This document shows, in pieces, positions 59,921 to 64,000 of a stretch of DNA of 64,000 nucleotides. The DNA is from Leptotrichia hofstadii (lineage in GTDB: Bacteria; Fusobacteriota; Fusobacteriia; Fusobacteriales; Leptotrichiaceae), in contig NZ_AP019823.1 in assembly GCF_007990525.1 (NCBI RefSeq), forward strand, positions 2,480,001 to 2,544,000, in the 5' to 3' direction. The notes under the pieces are model-generated. The model ran no database searches. It saw only the letters and a list, made by a program, of their open reading frames with translations, and was not told the DNA's origin. Numbering within the stretch: the first letter of the stretch is position 1; each line of letters starts with the position of its first letter. Both the position numbers and the translations under genes were made by a program.

Positions 59921-60757
59921 TTATTTCAAAATTCCTAACCAGAATCCTACTATTCCTATTATAAAGAATCCGAAAATTATCCAAATAGGATTTACTTTTT
60001 TCTTTAACAAGTGCATACATCCAAATGTAAGTAATAATGGTAATAACCCAGGTAATAAATCATTTAATATACTTTGAACTGTAATTACAACTTCTTCTCC
60101 TGCCTGATTAGTATATTTAGATAGCACTAATGGAATGTTTATTGAAGTCCATTTTGAAACTAATGATCCCATTACGAAAAGTCCCAATATAGAAGCTCCT
60201 TGAGTTAATTTTTGAAGAACTCCACCTTCCATATCTCCAACGATTTCTGTCCCTTTTTCATATCCATATTTTAGTCCATACCATCTTGTTAAAAATCTCG
60301 CTATATTTATTCCCAAGAAAAACATTATTGGTCCTGCTAAATTTCCATTATTCATTGCAAGAGAAGCTCCAAGAGCCGCTAATACTATACGTATTGTACC
60401 CCAAAAAATAGGATCTCCTACTCCAGCAAGCGGTCCCATAAGTCCTACTTTTATCCCACTTATAGTTGCGTCGTCAATATCTACACCATTTGCCTTTTCT
60501 TGTTCCATCGCGGCTGTAACTCCCATTATAGTTGAACCTATCCATGGTTGAGTGTTAAAAAATTCCAAATGTCTTTTAAGAGCCGCTGCCTGATCTTCCT
60601 TTTTAGAATATAGTCTTTTTATTGCAGGAATCATTGTTACGCAGAATCCCATTGACTGCATTCTTTCAAAGTTGAAAGACCCTAGTAAAGTTGTAGATCT
60701 CCAGTACATGCTTTTCAAATCTTTATCAGTTAATTTTTTTTCTATATTTTCTGCCAT
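59921..60757 (-). CDS. Mannose-family PTS EIID component
   Basis: 278 residues of the ManZ family: MYWRSTTLLGSFNFERMQSMG (in part) at the start, EFFNTQPWIGSTIMGVTAAMEQ-like block, VGLMGPLAGVGDPIFWGTIR, and several C-terminal helices. With EIIC it forms the membrane channel of the system. Sugar cannot be told from sequence (mannose, sorbose, GalNAc and others possible). Confidence 0.92.
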   Translation of the reverse strand: MAENIEKKLTDKDLKSMYWRSTTLLGSFNFERMQSMGFCVTMIPAIKRLYSKKEDQAAALKRHLEFFNTQPWIGSTIMGVTAAMEQEKANGVDIDDATISGIKVGLMGPLAGVGDPIFWGTIRIVLAALGASLAMNNGNLAGPIMFFLGINIARFLTRWYGLKYGYEKGTEIVGDMEGGVLQKLTQGASILGLFVMGSLVSKWTSINIPLVLSKYTNQAGEEVVITVQSILNDLLPGLLPLLLTFGCMHLLKKKVNPIWIIFGFFIIGIVGFWLGILK

Positions 60758-60769
60758 TTTTCCTACCTC

Positions 60770-61579
60770 CTATAGTCCTTCCAGTTCATCATCAGCTTCT
60801 TCTATAATACCAGCATTTCCGTCGCCACTTGGTACAGCAACTTGATGATATTTAGGATTCAATTGAATATAAATTATTGCTACGCACAATCCTATTATTC
60901 CCAATCCGACCAAATTAATATCTTTTACAAACGCCGCTACTACAAATCCCAGGAAGAAGAATGGCATCAATGCTTTTGCTTCCATCATATTTATCACCAT
61001 TGCATACCCAACTACTACTATAAATCCTCCAGCAACTTGAAGTCCTCCTGTTATTTCTTTTGGAATTGAATTTAAAGCTTTTTCCACTATACTTGTTCCT
61101 GCAATCATACCAACTAACACAGCCGGAATTGCCACTCTTAATGCCTGTAAAGCCAATCCTGCAAAGTGACACATCTCAATCCCTCTAAAATTAGCCTGTT
61201 CTGCATATTCATCTGCTTTATGCTGGAAGAATACTGTTATAGTTCTAACAAAAATTGTAAGGACTTGTCCTGCCGCTGCAATTGGTACTGCAATTGCAAT
61301 TCCTTCTTGGATTGACCGTTTTCCTACAATTACCAGTATTGCTGAAATTACACTGGCTAATGCCGCATCTGGAGCCATTGCTGCTCCAACATTCATCCAT
61401 CCAAGTGCCAGCATTTCAAGTGAACCACCTAACATAACCCCCGTTTTTATATCTCCCAATACAAATCCCACTAAAGTACATGCTACTAACGGACGGTGAG
61501 TCTGTCTTTCATCAAGCACACTTCCCATACCAGTTATTGCTGCTACAAGTGCCAACAAAATTAACTGAACAATATTCAT
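60770..61579 (-). CDS. Mannose-family PTS EIIC component
   Basis: 269 residues, ManY type, multiple helices. Opening LILLALVAAITGMGSVLDERQTHRPLVACTLVGFVLGD (in part) and LGGSLEMLALGWMNVGAAMAPDAALAS are the family signature. The charged C-terminus ends EEADDELEGL. Twelve bases upstream of EIID. Confidence 0.93.
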   Translation of the reverse strand: MNIVQLILLALVAAITGMGSVLDERQTHRPLVACTLVGFVLGDIKTGVMLGGSLEMLALGWMNVGAAMAPDAALASVISAILVIVGKRSIQEGIAIAVPIAAAGQVLTIFVRTITVFFQHKADEYAEQANFRGIEMCHFAGLALQALRVAIPAVLVGMIAGTSIVEKALNSIPKEITGGLQVAGGFIVVVGYAMVINMMEAKALMPFFFLGFVVAAFVKDINLVGLGIIGLCVAIIYIQLNPKYHQVAVPSGDGNAGIIEEADDELEGL

Positions 61580-61634
61580 ATTTTTGTCCTCCTAAAGATA
61601 GTTTTCATTTTAAATTATGTTTTTTATCAAGTTT

Positions 61635-62126
61635 TTAATCAAATGAGATAGAACCTAATTTTGCGTTAAGGTTTTCTGGTGAAGATGAAGCCAATTGTCT
61701 TAATTCAAGATCTACACCCATGCTGTCCAGTTTCTTAAATGCTTCCAAATCATCTTTATTAATCGCAACTGCTTGTGAAATTAACTTATCTCCTTCTTTA
61801 TAAGTCATTCCTCCAACGTTTACTTTTTTAATATCCACTCCACCCTCAATTAATCTTACTACATCAGCTGGATTTGTTACTAAAAGTAAAACTTTTGTTT
61901 TTTCATATTTAGGATTGTTATAAACTGCTATTGCTTTTTCTACAGGGATTACAAATGATTTTACCCCTTCTGGTGCCACTTGTAATAAAAGAGATTTTCT
62001 TATCTTATCTTCTGCTACATCATCATTAACAGCAAAAATTGCTTCTGGTTTAGTTGCTTTTACCCATGAAGTCGCAACTTGTCCGTGTATTAATCTTGAA
62101 TCTATTCTTGTTAAAACTAATTCCAT
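61635..62126 (-). CDS. Mannose-family PTS EIIB component
   Basis: 163 residues. Phosphorylatable histidine H14 in TRIDSRLIHGQVATSWVKA, then VNDDVAEDKIRKSLLLQVAPEGV and VNVGGMTYKEGDKLISQAV. Separate from EIIA, unlike the fused E. coli ManX. A 110-base gap with an inverted repeat separates it from EIIA. Confidence 0.93.
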   Translation of the reverse strand: MELVLTRIDSRLIHGQVATSWVKATKPEAIFAVNDDVAEDKIRKSLLLQVAPEGVKSFVIPVEKAIAVYNNPKYEKTKVLLLVTNPADVVRLIEGGVDIKKVNVGGMTYKEGDKLISQAVAINKDDLEAFKKLDSMGVDLELRQLASSSPENLNAKLGSISFD

Positions 62127-62139
62127 AATTCTATTCCGC

Positions 62140-62191
62140 TACTGAAAATTTTGTGAAAAAATTCATGTATAATATAAAAAATTTCTCAGTA
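62140..62191 (-). other. Inverted repeat between EIIA and EIIB genes
   Basis: Segments 62140-62152 and 62178-62191 pair over 13 positions with one bulge (TACTGA.AAATTTT and its complement) around a 25-base AT-rich loop. No T-run directly after it, so probably an intercistronic stabiliser or processing site. A GAAAGGAG just before it serves no visible start codon. Confidence 0.4.
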
Positions 62192-62236
62192 ACTCTCCTT
62201 TCGTTTATATTTTTGTATTTTCTGCTATATTTTATT

Positions 62237-62680
62237 TTATAAATCCAGTTCATCTGAATCATCATCGTCATCGACAACCTCTGCGCTAAATAATTCACTA
62301 AAAATTTTAATTCCATTGATTCCTGAATTTTTTGCCACTTGAACTAATTCAGAAACATCGCTTGTTTCTTCTCTTGCATCTAAAACTTCCAATAGCATTG
62401 GAACATTAACACCTGTTATTACATCGGTGTTCTTCGTTTCGGCAACAACTCTGCAGGCTGCATTATAAGGACTTCCACCAAATAAATCCACTAAAAACAA
62501 TGTTCCTTCCGCATCGTATTTTGAAATAATATTGTTATATTTTTCAATCAGATCTTCAGGACCTTCGCCTGGCACAAATGTTACAAACTCAAGCTGTTCG
62601 CTTTCTCCTAGAACCATTTTTGTCAGATTAACGGTTTCTTCTGACATTTTTCCATGTGTTGCAACAATTAAGTTAATCAT
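62237..62680 (-). CDS. Mannose-family PTS EIIA component
   Basis: 147 residues from the ATG at 62680, which follows AAAGGAGA. The catalytic histidine is in LIVATHGKMSEE, followed by FVPGEGPEDLIEKYN, LFLVDLFGGSPYNAACRVV and ITGVNVPMLLEVLDAREET (in part). Highly acidic C-terminus. First gene of the operon, receives phosphate from HPr. Confidence 0.93.
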   Translation of the reverse strand: MINLIVATHGKMSEETVNLTKMVLGESEQLEFVTFVPGEGPEDLIEKYNNIISKYDAEGTLFLVDLFGGSPYNAACRVVAETKNTDVITGVNVPMLLEVLDAREETSDVSELVQVAKNSGINGIKIFSELFSAEVVDDDDDSDELDL

Positions 62681-62737
62681 TTCAGTTTCTCCTTTCAACA
62701 TTAAAATTTCTAATTTCCACAATTACTTTACAAATTT

Positions 62738-62766
62738 AGTATAACCTCATCAATTTAGATTGTCAA
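62738..62766 (-). promoter_or_regulatory. Promoter of the PTS operon
   Basis: Minus-strand TTGACA (62761-62766), 17-base spacer, TATACT (62738-62743). About 58 bases before the EIIA start. No cre-like site was recognised. Confidence 0.8.
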
Positions 62767-62865
62767 TACATTTTTAAAAAAAATTCTTTCAATCTATCTG
62801 TACGTAATATTAATTTATTTATATTTTTGCTTATAATAAACCCCATTAAAAAATAGAGACAAACT

Positions 62866-63026
62866 AGTTGTTTGATAATTAATTCATAATCATTTAACTA
62901 AATTGTCTTTTATTACTTTTTGAATATTTTATTAATAAATATTTTTTCATATTACTATGTTTTTTCTTTTTATATAAGCAAGGAAAATCAGTACTATTTC
63001 CCTTTATTTCGCAATTAATATTGCAA
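62866..63026 (-). repeat. Dispersed intergenic repeat, minus-oriented copy
   Basis: 62882-62983 resembles 34148-34240, and the reverse complement of 62932-63026 resembles 34804-34889 and 55465-55559 (ATTGCGAAATAAAGGGAAAT, TATAAAAAGAAAAAAC, AAATATTTATTAA blocks). Part of the same hairpin-rich family. No gene in 62767-63035. Confidence 0.65.
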
Positions 63027-63035
63027 TTCATAAAT

Positions 63036-63075
63036 AAAAAAAGACACAACCTTGATTTTACTCAATAGTTATGTC
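63036..63075 (-). terminator. Terminator of the phosphodiesterase gene
   Basis: Minus-strand stem GACATAAC (63068-63075) with GTTGTGTC (63043-63050, one G-T), inner TTGA/TCAA, then seven T. Confidence 0.85.
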
Positions 63076-63111
63076 CTTCTTTATTCCAACTGCTGCCAGC
63101 AATGGCTCCAA

Positions 63112-63564
63112 TTATTTTAATATTTTTTGTTCAAACTTTTTACCACCATAATAGATAATGTACTTTTTATCCTGCAGTGCTCCAGGATTCACAAATACTA
63201 CTCCGTTTTTTTCTGCCATAAATTCTTTATGCGTGTGTCCAAAAACACAGATTTCAGCTTTTTCCAGATGAGCCTTCTTTTCAAGCTCCTCAAGCGTAGT
63301 TTTTACACTGAACAGGTGTCCATGTGTTAATAATACCTTCTTCCCCATTAAATCAAATATTGCAGTTTCCCTGGACTCATAGTCATCCATATCAGTATTT
63401 CCTTTTACAATAGCAAAAAGTACATCTCTATAGACTAACGACATATCAATTGCATCCGTGCTATGATCTCCCGCAAAAATTACAATTTCCGGCTGCTCCA
63501 GATCCATCACTTGCTGAAAATAATCAAGCCTCCCATGGCTGTCAGAACAAATCAATACCTTCAT
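63112..63564 (-). CDS. YfcE/MJ0936-family metallophosphodiesterase
   Basis: 150 residues. Metal-binding motifs in order: ICSDSHGR (D..H), IFAGDHSTD, VKGNTDM, LLTHGH and FGHTHKEF. These match the YfcE/MJ0936 phosphodiesterases, which hydrolyse various phosphodiesters; the natural substrate is not known. Start at 63564 after GAGGAG; the upstream ATG at 63582 belongs to the GGAGAGAGG site. Confidence 0.9.
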   Translation of the reverse strand: MKVLICSDSHGRLDYFQQVMDLEQPEIVIFAGDHSTDAIDMSLVYRDVLFAIVKGNTDMDDYESRETAIFDLMGKKVLLTHGHLFSVKTTLEELEKKAHLEKAEICVFGHTHKEFMAEKNGVVFVNPGALQDKKYIIYYGGKKFEQKILK

Positions 63565-63582
63565 TAAATCTCCTCTCTCCAT

Positions 63583-64000
63583 TTCTCTTTTTATTTCCTA
63601 TTTTAGAAAATCTCCATTATGCTTAAAAAACTTGTAAAACGATATATTTACCAAGTTTCTAAATAATCTTTCCCTATATAATTTTATTTTTTACGCCGTT
63701 ATAACTTCAAAAATTATATTTAATTTTTAAATTCAGATTATTATAACATATTTTTTAACTTTATACTAATTTTCTATGTCATATATAAGAAATTAAAATT
63801 TAAAACAGAATACGTATTATTTATTATAATCTAAAAAGTTTTATAAATGTTTTTATTTTTATTATAATTTTCTTTATTTTTAAGTTTTATTTAAATTTAT
63901 AAGCAAAAAATTTTATGTTAAAGTTATCTATAGCCCTCTATTTATAATGTTTTTTATAAAAAATAAAAAATCAGAATGTTTAAATTTTTATAATAAATTT
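63583..64000. other. AT-rich stretch without recognised features
   Basis: 418 bases of very AT-rich sequence with no open frame of note on either strand, no repeat seen elsewhere in the window, and no convincing promoter or terminator. Confidence 0.5.

Noticed and set aside
62131-62316. 61-codon frame between EIIA and EIIB
   Set aside because: Its first half overlaps the end of EIIA in another frame; the GAAAGGAG inside it has no start codon at the right distance.
1-64000. tRNA or rRNA genes
   Set aside because: I saw no cloverleaf with conserved T-loop or anticodon-arm sequence and no rRNA stretches; a covariance search would settle it.

Overview
The window is strongly AT-rich and packed with genes. 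Its content points to an anaerobic fusobacterium, most likely Leptotrichia or a close relative. The pointers are a Firmicute/Fusobacteria-type ethanolamine locus controlled by EutV/EutW rather than EutR, anaerobic cobalamin genes (CbiK, CbiMNQO), a mannose-family PTS, and AT-rich intergenic repeats. The genus is an inference from gene content; there is no rRNA in the window.

Layout. (1) 1-3.7 kb, minus: cobalamin block cbiM-cbiN-cbiQ-cbiO-cbiA behind a B12 riboswitch; cbiA runs off the left edge. (2) 3.8-4.8 kb, plus: SRPBCC protein and MarR regulator. (3) 4.9-7.3 kb, minus: accessory island with two toxin-antitoxin (TA) pairs, a DUF4304-like gene, a small ORF and a gene remnant. (4) 7.3-13.4 kb, minus: cbiK, then a second B12 riboswitch and a five-gene nickel/peptide-type ABC transporter, probably for cobalt or nickel. 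(5) 13.8-15.2 kb: pncB. (6) 15.3-32.6 kb, minus: one very long eut operon. In transcription order it reads two EutM shell genes, eutS, eutP, a BMC protein with a long tail, a third eutM, eutE, eutT, pduL-type eutD, an unknown protein, eutN, an orphan EutQ-N-like protein, eutG, eutV, eutW, eutA, eutB, eutC, eutL, eutH, an exported HAD phosphatase and eutQ. The leader has a promoter, an ANTAR-type hairpin and an overlapping terminator. (7) 33.3-43.4 kb: thiamine pyrophosphokinase, an RluA-family enzyme with a repeat insertion, MATE pump, AlbA/Schlafen-like protein, SDR/MerR pair and three related small membrane proteins. (8) 43.5-51.2 kb, plus: cobQ, cobD, hemA, hemC and a cobA-hemD fusion. (9) 51.5-59.3 kb, minus: HRDC protein, lipoprotein, pheT, several accessory genes including a TA pair with a frameshifted toxin, and pheS. 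(10) 59.5-62.7 kb, minus: mannose-family PTS. (11) 63.1-63.6 kb: YfcE/MJ0936-type phosphodiesterase, then an AT-rich stretch without genes.

How it fits together. Hem and cob genes make uroporphyrinogen III and precorrin-2. CbiK, CbiA, CobQ and CobD serve corrin ring and side-chain steps. CbiMNQO and the Nik-like transporter bring in metal and are repressed by B12. EutT makes adenosylcobalamin for ethanolamine ammonia-lyase EutBC inside the microcompartment. Supply and demand for B12 therefore sit side by side. Large intergenic regions carry several families of dispersed, hairpin-rich repeats. The observations most worth following up are the structured RNA between eutL and eutH, the exported phosphatase inside the eut operon, the apparently split EutQ, the tailed shell protein, and the motif shared downstream of both B12 riboswitches.
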